Of a DNA stretch of 62,608 nt, positions 15,118-24,814 are shown in pieces. Under the pieces are notes generated by a model. The model ran no database searches and was not told where the DNA came from. It was given only the letters and a program-made list of their open reading frames with translations. The DNA lies in the NCBI GenBank assembly GCA_017475265.1, contig JAFVFY010000044.1, positions 1 through 62,608 on the forward strand. The letters run 5' to 3'. The DNA is from Prevotella sp. Lineage in GTDB: Bacteria; Bacteroidota; Bacteroidia; Bacteroidales; Bacteroidaceae. A program made the position numbers and the translations under genes. Each line of letters starts with the position of its first letter. Positions within the stretch are counted from its first letter, which is position 1.

Positions 15118-16606
15118 AATATGGGGTCGCCCCGTTGGCACCATCATGTGGGACTTTCACCGCAAGCGTGCCATCTTTAGTTATGACGAAGGGTTTATCA
15201 ATAGGGGCATTGATATAGCCCCACTGACGGCATCCATCCATAATCCACGATGCCGTCTGCCGTTCTTGGGTGAGACCGACCGTGACATTTTCTCAGGACT
15301 TCCAGCCTTTGTCGCCGACTCGTTGCCTGGTGGTTGGGGTAACGCCGTCTATAATGCGTGGGTAGCTGAACATCATCTCAGCTCACAGCAGATAACACCC
15401 ATCGACAAGTTGGCTTTCATTGGTAGACGAGGCATGGGAGCATTGGAGTTTGAACCTGCTGTTCCTATTGAGGAAAGCAGAGGCATCGCGTTGAAAGACT
15501 TATATTTACGTGCTAAGGAAATACTCGAAAACCGTGAACAAGTTTCAGCAGACGTACATCATTTGGATATGGACGTGCTCTATGAAGTGGGTACGTCGGC
15601 GGGTGGCAATCACGCCAAGGCCGTCATCGCCAAGAACAACCAAACTGGCGAGATACGTAGTGGCCAGATAAACCTGTCGGCAGACTATACCTATTATCTG
15701 CTGAAATTTGAGGAAAACGAACACTATCCGTTGACACGCATCGAAATGACCTACTATGATATGGCGCGTGCCTGCTCCATTCATATCATGCCTTCGCAGT
15801 TGATTGAAATAGGAAACGAAAGACATTTTCTTACGGAACGTTATGACCGACAAGACGGACAGAAATTCCACACACAAACGTTGGCGGCTATGATGCCGGA
15901 CGCCTCTTCCTACGAGGACTTGATGGATGTGTGTTTGAAGCTGAAACTTCCATACGCCGAACTGGAGGAGACTTATCGAAGGGTCGTCTTCAACATCTTG
16001 TCGACCAACGTGGATGCCCATATCAAGAACTTCTCGTTCATGATGAAGGAAGGTGGCGATTGGCATATCACACCTGCCTACGACTTGACCTTCTCGTGCT
16101 TCAATCCTGGCAACAAGTATGACCCCGCGCACTATCTGAGTCTGAACGGCAAAACTATGTATATAAATGCCAACGACCTGCTTACGCTGGGGCGTATCTA
16201 TAACATCAAGAATCCCAATGCCATTATTAAGGAATGTGTGGATGCCGTTATGGAGTTCAGAACCTTTGCCGCCAAATATGATGTCAGCGAACAATGGATA
16301 GACAAGGTGGAACGCCACTTCGCCGAGATGTCGCCCGACCTCTTGTCTGGCCTGCACTTATATAAGCCCCACGTATTCAGTTTCATCCTGCAGGGAGTGC
16401 ATGTGGAGGATGCCCAGTGGGTGGAGATGGGCAACGGTGCCCTGCGACTGACGGCAAAGCTCAACGGGCAGGAGCATAAAGTCACCTTCAGCCCGAAGTC
16501 ACCCAAGGGTAGGCTTGCCATCGAAAAGGGTGGCACAAAAATGGCACAGGAAGACCTGCGCCAGTTTGTGGAAGAATTGTTCTTGCCAAGGATTATGGGG
16601 CAGTAG
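15095..16606 (+). CDS. hipA: HipA-like serine/threonine kinase toxin
   Basis: 503 aa from ATG 15095 (MENVVMIKIW); the same frame is open further upstream but there it reads hipB in another frame. N-terminal HipA domain (about 1-110), then SAGGNHAKAVI (168-178, the Gly-rich loop), the catalytic D307-AHIK-N312 and the metal-binding Asp in AYDLTFS (D330). All kinase residues look intact, so the toxin should be active. Known HipA proteins phosphorylate aminoacyl-tRNA synthetases and cause persistence. The pair sits between two minus-strand units of the mannan locus, as if inserted. Confidence 0.9.
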   Translation: MENVVMIKIWGRPVGTIMWDFHRKRAIFSYDEGFINRGIDIAPLTASIHNPRCRLPFLGETDRDIFSGLPAFVADSLPGGWGNAVYNAWVAEHHLSSQQITPIDKLAFIGRRGMGALEFEPAVPIEESRGIALKDLYLRAKEILENREQVSADVHHLDMDVLYEVGTSAGGNHAKAVIAKNNQTGEIRSGQINLSADYTYYLLKFEENEHYPLTRIEMTYYDMARACSIHIMPSQLIEIGNERHFLTERYDRQDGQKFHTQTLAAMMPDASSYEDLMDVCLKLKLPYAELEETYRRVVFNILSTNVDAHIKNFSFMMKEGGDWHITPAYDLTFSCFNPGNKYDPAHYLSLNGKTMYINANDLLTLGRIYNIKNPNAIIKECVDAVMEFRTFAAKYDVSEQWIDKVERHFAEMSPDLLSGLHLYKPHVFSFILQGVHVEDAQWVEMGNGALRLTAKLNGQEHKVTFSPKSPKGRLAIEKGGTKMAQEDLRQFVEELFLPRIMGQ

Positions 16607-16621
16607 TAAACTCCTTGTTCA

Positions 16622-17950
16622 TCATTTTTTTAACTTCTCAAGGAGCCAGTTTTCCCACTCGTCCCATTGTTCCTGGAACCAGAAGTGCCAGGTGGCTTGA
16701 TAGGGTGACAGCTGTTTGGGACCTTTCACCGTGTTATAGGTGGCGTAGGCAGTAGTGGGAGGCACCACGTCGTCGCAGTAGCCAAAGGAAAACCACCCCT
16801 GCTGCTGGTCAGTAATCAGGCGCGCAAAGTTCACACCGTCGTAGTAGCGTGTAGCCTCTATTTTACTCTCCAACTCCTTTGCCTCCTTATTCCTCAACTC
16901 CTCATAGAAATAATGTGGCCATCCGCATGCCTTGCCGTTCAGCGCGTTGGTATAGTCGCATAGGGCTGCATGAACGGGAGCGTAGCAGGTGACGCGCTTG
17001 TCGAGTCCAGCCGTAGCCAGCGAGAGAAAGCCTCCCTGACTGCTACCCGTAACGCCCAGTTCCTTGCCATTCCAAGCGGTGTACTGCTCAATATAGTCGA
17101 TGGCACGTATGCAACCCAACACCACCCGTTTGTAGTAGCTCTGGTCGCGATTGTCCATGCCAAAGTTCCAATAGCAGTTCAGTGCCCCGTTGGCCAGGTC
17201 GTCGTAGACCTTCTGTTCCATCGTCACGGGGATGCCGTGAATACCTATCTCCAGCGTGATGATGCCTTGTGAGGCCGTCCACACGTCTCCCTGATAGGGT
17301 CGCACGCCTGCACCGGGCACACGTAAGAGGGCAGGATAACGTTTTCCTCCTGTAGACACAGAATTGCTAGATTCCCTACTATCTTTCGGTTCGCAGAGAA
17401 TGCCGTATGTGCGTGAATTCCAGCGCACATTCTGGAACGACACCTCGTAGACGTTCACGTCCTTTGTACACCGTTCAGGCAACAGGCGCTTTGTGGGGTT
17501 CAGGTCTGTCCAGCGTGCCTCTTTGACGGCATTCTCCCAGAACTCCCTGAAATCTGCCGGCATCACCGTCGAGGGCAGTAGCTTCTCTGGCGAGAAGGCA
17601 GCCGCACATGCACCACGATAGTCCTTACCGTCTACATGGGCCGTCACATCAACACGGTAGAAGCCCGGTGTGGTCATCTTGCCTGTGAGTTTCAGCGTAC
17701 CGTCCTTCAGCGTCACAGTCTTCTTCACGTCCTGATACATCTCAGGGCCGGTGGCATAGTCGATGGTGACATCATTGACAAGTGTGCCTGAACGGCGCAC
17801 CTCCACCGTGAACTTCGCCGTCTCCCCCACCTGATAGTTCCAGTCCTGATGGTCGGGTTCTACGGTCACGACAATGCTGTTGCCCCTGATTTGCGCCCCA
17901 GTGGGCAGCAAGGTCAGCATCACTAAGAGTAGTAAACACAGTCTTTTCAT
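16622..17950 (-). CDS. AXE1-family (CE7-like) acetyl esterase
   Basis: 442 aa with a signal peptide (MKRLCLLLLVMLTLLPTGAQ). An N-terminal beta domain (about 25-120) precedes an alpha/beta hydrolase domain with nucleophile S304 in GSSQGG, acid Asp in GYCDD (393/394) and H422 in ATWHFW, matching the acetyl xylan esterase/cephalosporin deacetylase family. In this locus it would remove O-acetyl groups from mannan or xylan. It ends 15 nt from the convergent hipA gene. Its promoter shares the 38-bp motif with GH26. Confidence 0.88.
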   Translation of the reverse strand: MKRLCLLLLVMLTLLPTGAQIRGNSIVVTVEPDHQDWNYQVGETAKFTVEVRRSGTLVNDVTIDYATGPEMYQDVKKTVTLKDGTLKLTGKMTTPGFYRVDVTAHVDGKDYRGACAAAFSPEKLLPSTVMPADFREFWENAVKEARWTDLNPTKRLLPERCTKDVNVYEVSFQNVRWNSRTYGILCEPKDSRESSNSVSTGGKRYPALLRVPGAGVRPYQGDVWTASQGIITLEIGIHGIPVTMEQKVYDDLANGALNCYWNFGMDNRDQSYYKRVVLGCIRAIDYIEQYTAWNGKELGVTGSSQGGFLSLATAGLDKRVTCYAPVHAALCDYTNALNGKACGWPHYFYEELRNKEAKELESKIEATRYYDGVNFARLITDQQQGWFSFGYCDDVVPPTTAYATYNTVKGPKQLSPYQATWHFWFQEQWDEWENWLLEKLKK

Positions 17951-18257
17951 AGTTTCTATTCGGTTTAGTTCAATCTCTTCGACGCTGCAAAGTTAAACAA
18001 ATTTGTGTAAACAACCTCATACTTTCTTTGCAAGTTTTTGCACTTTATATGAAACAGACACATATTATCTTGTAATCAATCCTTACGAAATCTCGCTGTG
18101 TCGGGCTTTTTTTAAAAAAGTATCAATAAAAAGCAAATAAAAGTTATGCGGTTTGAAGAAAAATCATTACTTTTGCACGCGAAATGACGAAATTACTAAC
18201 CACGAAATAAAAACATCATAATATTATAACCTAAAAAACAACTAACCAAAAAACCGT
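17951..18257. promoter_or_regulatory. Divergent control region between esterase and susC
   Basis: On the minus side CAAAGTTA (from about 17987) reads TAACTTTG, the esterase -7 box. On the plus side TACTTTTG (18168-18175) is the susC -7 box, leaving an 82-nt leader. The leader contains no visible riboswitch fold. Confidence 0.65.
18020..18058 (-). promoter_or_regulatory. Shared operator-like motif upstream of the esterase and susC
   Basis: TACTTTCTTTGCAAGTTT followed by TTGCACTTT and GAAACAGA. The palindrome TGCAA-GTTT-TTGCA is at 18029-18042. It is 70-108 nt from the esterase start, nearly the same distance as its twin from GH26. It is also about 110 nt upstream of the susC -7 box. Confidence 0.7.
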
Positions 18258-21200
18258 ATGAATTTATTTTGCAGTAAAAATTCAGTGGTGGCGACGTTGT
18301 GCTTGGCCTCCTTGCTAAGCTATTCGCCACAGATGTCGGCTGCGCCTACGGTAGAGACAACACCTGTTGACGGGGATTCCCAATCCCCTCTCACGCTTGT
18401 TGCCCCAACCGAAGTGCAGCAGTCAAAGAAAATCACGGGTACGGTCAGCGATGTCATGGGGCCGGTTATCGGTGCCAGCGTCAAAATCAAGGGCACCAGC
18501 ACTGGTGTCGTCACCGATTTTGACGGTAAGTTCTCGCTACAGGTCTCGCCGGGTCAGACGCTGGTCATCACCTACGTAGGCTACCTGCCCAAGGAAGTGA
18601 AGATTTCTTCGCAGAGCGACTATGCCATTACCATCGAAGAGGACAGGCAGATGCTCAACGAAGTGGTGGTCGTCGGCTATGGTACGATGAAGAAGAGCGA
18701 TGTGGCCGGAGCCACTGGCTCTATGGACGAGAAGAAGATGAAAGGCTCCATCATCACCAACCTCGATCAGGCCTTTGCCGGTCGTGTGGCTGGTGTGACT
18801 GCCGTCCAGACCTCTGGTGCCCCTGGCTCATCATCTTCTATTCGTGTGCGCGGTCAGGCCACTATCAATGCCGGTGCCGAGCCTCTCTACGTCATCGACG
18901 GTGTCATCTGGAACAATGGCAATTCGTCAGGTGCATCGGTGGGTCTGGGTGACCGTCTGGGAAATGGTTCTGTTTCCTCAGTGTCTCCCCTTTCTACCAT
19001 CAACCCGAACGACATTGTGAGCATGGAAATCCTGAAGGATGCCTCTGCCACCGCCATCTATGGTGCACAGGGTGCCAACGGTGTCGTGCTGATTACCACC
19101 AAGCATGGTAAGACGGGCGAGGCCAAGTTCAGCTACGAAGGTATGATGGCCTGGCAGTATCAGGGAAAGCGCATTGATATGCTCAACCTGCGTGAGTTTG
19201 CTGAGTTCTATAACGACATGGTAGCCCAAGGTTCTGCTACGGAAGACGAGTCGCTGAGCGACCCCAGCCTGCTGGGCAAGGGTACGAACTGGCAGGATGC
19301 CATCTTCCGCACAGCCCTACAGCATCAGCACCAGGTGAGCGCCCAGGGTGGTACGGACGCGGTGAAATATTATGTCAGTGCCAACTATATGGATCAGGAT
19401 GGTACCATTATCGGTTCGTACTTCATGCGTAACGGTGCCCGTGTTAATCTCGACGCACAACTGAAGCCCTGGTTGAAGCTGGGACTGAACGCCACCTATT
19501 CGCATACCTCCGAGAAGCTGCTGAAGGCCGATCAGGACGAGGGTGTCATCACCTACGCGCTAACCACTCCGCCCTACCAGCCTATTTACGACATCGAAGG
19601 CGGCTATACTTCTGTTTCACGCGAGGGTATGAGCAATCCCAACCCCGTTGCGCTGGCCCTGATGAACGACTACCGCTACAGGCGTAACTTGCTGAACGGA
19701 AACCTCTTTGCAGAAGTGACCTTCCTCAAAGGGCTGGTATGGCACACAGAGCTTGGCTACAACTTCAACTGGGACCGTGCCTCCACTTTTGAACCTTCTG
19801 TCAATCTCGGCAACTGGACTATGCCCCAGAACCGTGCTCGCGTGCAAAAGACCACGGGACAGTTCATTCAGATTAAGAACTACCTGACTTATAACGGACA
19901 GATTGGCAAGCATGGCTTCTCGGCTATGATTGGTCAGGAGTGCTGGGAAAGCAAGTGGGACTATGTGAGTGTCTACAATACGGACCTGCCCTCCAACAGC
20001 ATTCAGAATCCTGCCTTAGGAGCTGGTGAACCCCAGATAGGCTCCGGCTTCGGATCGGCAGCCATGTCCTCGTTCTTCACGCGCGAAACATATAATTATG
20101 ATGACCGCTACCTCCTGACCTACACCTTCCGTCGTGACGGCAGCTCGAACTTCGGTCCCGACATGCGCTGGGGTTCGTTCCACTCTTTTGCTGCAGCCTG
20201 GCGTTTCTCCAACGAGGCCTTCATCAAGAAGTTTGCCGAGAAGTGGCTCTCCAACGGTAAGCTGCGTTTAGGTTGGGGACAGACGGGTAACTCGAACATT
20301 GGTGGTGGCAAGTGGGCCTCCGACCTCTCCGTCATGGAGTCGGGTCTTGGCATCTCACAGCGTCCTGCACGTATTGCCAACCGCGAGATACACTGGGAGA
20401 AGCAGGAACAGGTGAACATTGGTATCGACCTGGGCTTCTTTGACAACAAAATCAACATCACCGCTGACTGGTACAAGAAGGTGTCTGACGACATGCTCAT
20501 GCCCATGCAGCTGCCCTCCATCATGGGAACCAGCGGTAACGGCTCGTCGGCCCTTGCAGCTCCCTGGGGTAACTACGGTAAGATTGAGAACACAGGTTTC
20601 GAGCTTACCATCAATACACATCCCATCTCGACAAAGAACTTCTCCTGGGACTCAGAGTTTGAAATCTCCTGGAACAAGAACAAGCTGAAGGAACTGGCTG
20701 GTACGGCCAGTGCCTCTATCTACGGCTATGGCATGTGGACGGACATTGTGTCGAAGAGTGACGTAGGCCAGCCGCTGTTCCAGTGGTATGGATATGTTAC
20801 CGACGGCATCTACACCAGCCTGGAGGACATCGAGACCTCTGCCAAGCCTGTGGCCTACGGCAACAATGGCTTCAACCGCAGCAACACCGTATGGGTGGGC
20901 GACATCAAGTACAAGGACTTGAACAGCGACGGTATCATCGACGAGAACGACCGCACCTATCTTGGCAACCCCATGCCTAAATACACCTTCGGCTGGACCA
21001 ACACCTTCCGCTATAAGGACTTCGACCTGAGCATTTTCGTCAACGGCTCGTATGGCAACAAGGTGTTCAACTACCTGCGCATGAAGCTCGACGGCATGAA
21101 CAGCGTATGGCAGAACCAGGCCGCTTCCATCAAAGACCGTTCCGTCATCACAGCCATCGACCCCAACAAGGACTACAGCAATGGCTATGTGGGCAACAAC

Positions 21201-21581
21201 TCTGGTACTGTGTGGAACTGGTATGACGACATCGACAATGTCCAGGTGAGCAATCCCAACTCGCTGCCTGCCGTCCGTCTGAACGACCCGAACAACAACC
21301 GCCGCATCAGCGACCGCTATGTGGAAAACGGCAGTTACCTGCGCCTGAAGAACATCACCCTGGGCTACACTGTTCCCAAGAAGTGGGTGAAGTATGTGGG
21401 ACTGGACAACGCCCGTATATATTGCAACATCCAGAACCTCGTCACCTTCACAAGCTATGACGGCTACGACCCAGAGGTGGGCGCCTCTACGGCAGATGCC
21501 AACGGTTATGTCTATGGACTCGACAACGGCCGCTATCCCTCGCCGACAGTCTACTCGTTTGGCCTGAACATTTCATTCTAG
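18258..21581 (+). CDS. susC: SusC/RagA TonB-dependent outer-membrane receptor
   Basis: 1107 aa. Signal peptide, a short variable stretch, a carboxypeptidase-like domain (KKITGTVSDVMGPVIGASV, about 57-135), the SusC TonB-box region NEVVVVGYGT near 137, the plug domain (SSSIRVRGQATINAG), then a beta-barrel. It imports oligosaccharides with SusD as lid. The variable stretch is encoded over a perfect palindrome GGGGATT-CCC-AATCCCC (18372-18388). It heads susC-susD-SGBP-SGBP-GH5-kinase. Confidence 0.97.
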   Translation: MNLFCSKNSVVATLCLASLLSYSPQMSAAPTVETTPVDGDSQSPLTLVAPTEVQQSKKITGTVSDVMGPVIGASVKIKGTSTGVVTDFDGKFSLQVSPGQTLVITYVGYLPKEVKISSQSDYAITIEEDRQMLNEVVVVGYGTMKKSDVAGATGSMDEKKMKGSIITNLDQAFAGRVAGVTAVQTSGAPGSSSSIRVRGQATINAGAEPLYVIDGVIWNNGNSSGASVGLGDRLGNGSVSSVSPLSTINPNDIVSMEILKDASATAIYGAQGANGVVLITTKHGKTGEAKFSYEGMMAWQYQGKRIDMLNLREFAEFYNDMVAQGSATEDESLSDPSLLGKGTNWQDAIFRTALQHQHQVSAQGGTDAVKYYVSANYMDQDGTIIGSYFMRNGARVNLDAQLKPWLKLGLNATYSHTSEKLLKADQDEGVITYALTTPPYQPIYDIEGGYTSVSREGMSNPNPVALALMNDYRYRRNLLNGNLFAEVTFLKGLVWHTELGYNFNWDRASTFEPSVNLGNWTMPQNRARVQKTTGQFIQIKNYLTYNGQIGKHGFSAMIGQECWESKWDYVSVYNTDLPSNSIQNPALGAGEPQIGSGFGSAAMSSFFTRETYNYDDRYLLTYTFRRDGSSNFGPDMRWGSFHSFAAAWRFSNEAFIKKFAEKWLSNGKLRLGWGQTGNSNIGGGKWASDLSVMESGLGISQRPARIANREIHWEKQEQVNIGIDLGFFDNKINITADWYKKVSDDMLMPMQLPSIMGTSGNGSSALAAPWGNYGKIENTGFELTINTHPISTKNFSWDSEFEISWNKNKLKELAGTASASIYGYGMWTDIVSKSDVGQPLFQWYGYVTDGIYTSLEDIETSAKPVAYGNNGFNRSNTVWVGDIKYKDLNSDGIIDENDRTYLGNPMPKYTFGWTNTFRYKDFDLSIFVNGSYGNKVFNYLRMKLDGMNSVWQNQAASIKDRSVITAIDPNKDYSNGYVGNNSGTVWNWYDDIDNVQVSNPNSLPAVRLNDPNNNRRISDRYVENGSYLRLKNITLGYTVPKKWVKYVGLDNARIYCNIQNLVTFTSYDGYDPEVGASTADANGYVYGLDNGRYPSPTVYSFGLNISF

Positions 21582-21610
21582 ACCCCCCTCAATCCCCCCG
21601 AAGGGGGGAA
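21582..21610. repeat. C-rich palindromic repeat between susC and susD
   Basis: ACCCCCCTCAATCCCCCCGA then AGGGGGG. The first 20 bases recur exactly at 45052-45071 inside the hydrolase gene. As an RNA the CCCCCC and GGGGGG runs pair, forming a hairpin between the susC and susD messages. Confidence 0.8.
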
Positions 21611-21642
21611 GAAAAGAAAGAACAATATAAATAATAAACGAT

Positions 21643-23418
21643 ATGAAACTATATAAAATCAAATCTATAGCATGCATTGCTTTGATGGGGCTGGCCGTGT
21701 CATCGTGCGATGACTATCTGGACAGACCTACTGAAGACGGCTATGATACCTCCAACTATTATAGCACAGATGCACAGTGCCGTGCGGGTGTCAACTACCT
21801 GTACAATTCGCCTTGGTATGACTTCCAGCGCGGTTTCTTCAAGACTGGCGAGGTGATGTCGGGTAACTACTATTGGGGCAGTTCACCCTACCTGACCTTT
21901 ACGCTCGATGGCTCCGATGCCGACCTGGCAAACATGAGTGCCTCGTTGTGGGCAGTGAACACACATTCCACAACAGTATACAATAATATAAAGAATGCCA
22001 GCGGAGCTTCCGAGGCAGTGAGGAACGCCACCATGGGCGAATGTTTGGCTTGGAAGGCGATGGCCTATTTCTATCTGGTACGCACGTTTGGCGCTGTGCC
22101 CATCGTTCACGACCCGGCAGAAATCATCAACAGCCAGCAGTCCAACTCCCTGCACAAGGCCAAAATCAGCAATGTCTATGACTATGTCATCATGATTCTG
22201 GAGAAAGCTATCGAGCTGCTCCCTGAGAAAGACCCCACCAACACTGGCCGTATAGACAAGTATTGCGCTAAGGCCCTGCTGGCCAAGGTCTATCTGACAA
22301 AGGCCGGATTCAGCGAGAGCAATACCACCTACAACCCCGGTACTTACAGCTACATCACCTGTACGGCCCACCAGCGAAATGCCGAAGACCTGAAGAAGGC
22401 TGCCGACCTGGCACTCGATGTCATTGAGAACAGTGGCCGCAAGCTGATGGAGAACTATGCCGACATCTTCCGTGGGGAGAACAACGTCTGCGACGAGGCT
22501 CTCTTCTCATGGGCTTGGACGATGGGTGCCCACTGGACCTGCCAGAACACCTTCCAGAGCGACCTCATGATTGAGGGCTTCGACGAGAACGGTGACTGCT
22601 GGGGAGGCTGGGGAGGCCCGTCCGTAGACCTTCAGGATGCCTTCAATGAGAATGCCCTCAGCCTGACCCGTCAGAATGTGGACGACCGCCGCAAGGCTAC
22701 GTTGATGATGATAGGCGACCACTACGACTACTTCTATGCTGACTGCGGTGGCTTCGAGATTGTGAAGTACTGCTATGGTGGCTACGAGGCCGACGGGCAT
22801 CCTGGCCCTGGCCAGTGGGAGAGTCCTACAGGTGCCCACGAGGTGAAGCACCTCTATGGCAACAATGCCGACCATGCCCGTTTCTATGGCAGTCCTGCCG
22901 GTCGTATGGCCTACGCCCTTTACACCCACATCCTGCGCCTGGCCGATGTCTATCTGATTTATGCCGAGGCTGCTATGGGCAACAACGCCTCGTCGAGCGA
23001 CCCGAAGGTGCTGGATATCTTCTATCAGGTACGCCATCGCTCGGTGAAGGGCTACCAGTACCCCACTAGCATCACCTGGGAGGACATCTGGAAGGAGCGC
23101 CGTCTGGAGCTTGCCTGCGAGGGTGACCGTTGGTACGACTTCGTGCGTCGCTACTATTACGATCCACAGGGTGCCATCAACGAAATCAAGTCGCAGCGTC
23201 GCAATGAATACTATGCGCTGAACGACCTCTACAAAACCTACTACGAGAGTGGTGCTTTCAACGTTGACCCCTCTAAGCACTTATACAATAATACTATAGC
23301 TGCCCCCAACGTGACCGACCGCAGCTTCACGATTCCCCTTCCCTCTGCCGACATTTCCTACAACCCCCTGTTGATGGAGGCTCCGGAAGACTTCGACCTA
23401 AGCGGAATTGCTTTCTAG
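21643..23418 (+). CDS. susD: SusD/RagB glycan-binding lipoprotein
   Basis: 591-aa lipoprotein (VSSCDDYLDRP, lipobox near residue 22). The N-terminal SusD motif, helical TPR-like fold and C-terminal ERRLELACEGDRWYDFVR are typical. It binds glycans at the cell surface and caps the SusC channel. It directly follows susC. Confidence 0.95.
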   Translation: MKLYKIKSIACIALMGLAVSSCDDYLDRPTEDGYDTSNYYSTDAQCRAGVNYLYNSPWYDFQRGFFKTGEVMSGNYYWGSSPYLTFTLDGSDADLANMSASLWAVNTHSTTVYNNIKNASGASEAVRNATMGECLAWKAMAYFYLVRTFGAVPIVHDPAEIINSQQSNSLHKAKISNVYDYVIMILEKAIELLPEKDPTNTGRIDKYCAKALLAKVYLTKAGFSESNTTYNPGTYSYITCTAHQRNAEDLKKAADLALDVIENSGRKLMENYADIFRGENNVCDEALFSWAWTMGAHWTCQNTFQSDLMIEGFDENGDCWGGWGGPSVDLQDAFNENALSLTRQNVDDRRKATLMMIGDHYDYFYADCGGFEIVKYCYGGYEADGHPGPGQWESPTGAHEVKHLYGNNADHARFYGSPAGRMAYALYTHILRLADVYLIYAEAAMGNNASSSDPKVLDIFYQVRHRSVKGYQYPTSITWEDIWKERRLELACEGDRWYDFVRRYYYDPQGAINEIKSQRRNEYYALNDLYKTYYESGAFNVDPSKHLYNNTIAAPNVTDRSFTIPLPSADISYNPLLMEAPEDFDLSGIAF

Positions 23419-23449
23419 ATTGAACATTGATAATCGAAAATTGATAATT

Positions 23450-24799
23450 ATGAATACCAAATATTTCAACAACTTACTTGCCGCCTGTCTCGTAGGCTGC
23501 GCTATATGCGCAGCACTCACCTCCTGCAAGGACCAGCCCGACAAGTTTGAGCTGACTGGTGGCATCCCCACCATCAACTACATCCGTCCGGCCAAAGCCA
23601 GCGCAAGCGACTCTCTGCTTGTTCAGGCCTATCCCCAGGCAACCATCTGTCTCGTGGGTTCTAACCTGACCAGCATCCAGCAGATGTATTTCAACGATAA
23701 GAAGGCCATCCTGAACACCAGCTTCATTACTGAAAACACGCTGATAGTTCAGATTCCCAGTGATATTCCCGACCTGGTGACTGACAAAATCTACATGATT
23801 ACAGCCGCCCACGACACGCTGACCTACGATTTCCATATCGTTATTCCTGCTCCTGTCGTTTCACAGATGTCATGTGAATATGCTGCTCCGGGTTCTGTTG
23901 CCACCATCTATGGTAGCTACTTCATCGACGACCCCAATGTACCGCTCACCATCACATTCCCCGACGGTAAGACAGCTGAAATCAAGAGCATCAATGATTC
24001 ACGCAGCACCGTTTCGTTTGTCGTTCCTGAGTGCACGACCGAAGGACAGGTTACCGTGAAGTCAATCTATGGCTCGAGCAAATCAAGCTTCCGCTATCTT
24101 GACTCACGCGGCATACTGTTCGACTTCGACCACGGCAATGCCGTGACGGGAGCAGTCCTGGGCTGCCACGGATGGCATAACAACCTGACTATTACTGACG
24201 CTGAGAATCCCATCTCCGGCAAATATCTGATTCTGGGTAATGCCAAACTGGATGAGGACGGATCTTGGGATGACGGTAACTTCTCGTTTGAGTACTGGCC
24301 GGGCAACTGGCAGGATCCTGAGGACTATCAGGGCGACGGCGTTCGCCTGTCTGACCTTGCTGACTTCAGCGACTACAGTAACATGTCATACAAGTTTGAG
24401 ATGTACATTCCGAAGTCTAATCCTTGGTCGGCTGGTGCTATGCAGTTCATTGTCGGTGGTGTCGACAAGATTTCGCAGGGCAATGCTGGTGTCAAGGATA
24501 TCTATGGTAATGTCCTCGCAGGTTGTAACAATACCTATTTCAACAACGACGAGCTGCCCCGTGGCATCTATCGTCCTTGGGAAGCTACAGGCAGTTACGA
24601 CACGGCCGATGAATGGATTACCGTCACACTTCCCATCAGTGAGTTCAAGTATGGTATGAGTGGTGGTGCTGCTACTGGTAGCCTCACCTCCAGCGATTTC
24701 ACCAGTCTTGTTATCTTCGTTGTCGGTGGTGGCATCAAGGGAACAGAGTGTACCCCCATCATCAAGATAGACAATCTGCGTGCAGTTCCGAACAAGTAA
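23450..24799 (+). CDS. Surface glycan-binding lipoprotein with IPT/TIG domains (SusE position)
   Basis: 449 aa from ATG 23450 (MNTKYFNN), which begins a lipoprotein signal (LTSCKD). The upstream in-frame start at 23408 overlaps susD and was rejected. Two IPT/TIG-like Ig domains (about 35-130 and 133-215) are followed by a C-terminal beta-rich domain (about 220-449, rich in Trp and Gly). Position and layout fit the surface glycan-binding proteins of Sus-like systems. A short ATTGAACATTGATAATC repeat fills the gap after susD. Confidence 0.78.
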   Translation: MNTKYFNNLLAACLVGCAICAALTSCKDQPDKFELTGGIPTINYIRPAKASASDSLLVQAYPQATICLVGSNLTSIQQMYFNDKKAILNTSFITENTLIVQIPSDIPDLVTDKIYMITAAHDTLTYDFHIVIPAPVVSQMSCEYAAPGSVATIYGSYFIDDPNVPLTITFPDGKTAEIKSINDSRSTVSFVVPECTTEGQVTVKSIYGSSKSSFRYLDSRGILFDFDHGNAVTGAVLGCHGWHNNLTITDAENPISGKYLILGNAKLDEDGSWDDGNFSFEYWPGNWQDPEDYQGDGVRLSDLADFSDYSNMSYKFEMYIPKSNPWSAGAMQFIVGGVDKISQGNAGVKDIYGNVLAGCNNTYFNNDELPRGIYRPWEATGSYDTADEWITVTLPISEFKYGMSGGAATGSLTSSDFTSLVIFVVGGGIKGTECTPIIKIDNLRAVPNK

Positions 24800-24814
24800 A
24801 TTGAAATTTGAAAA

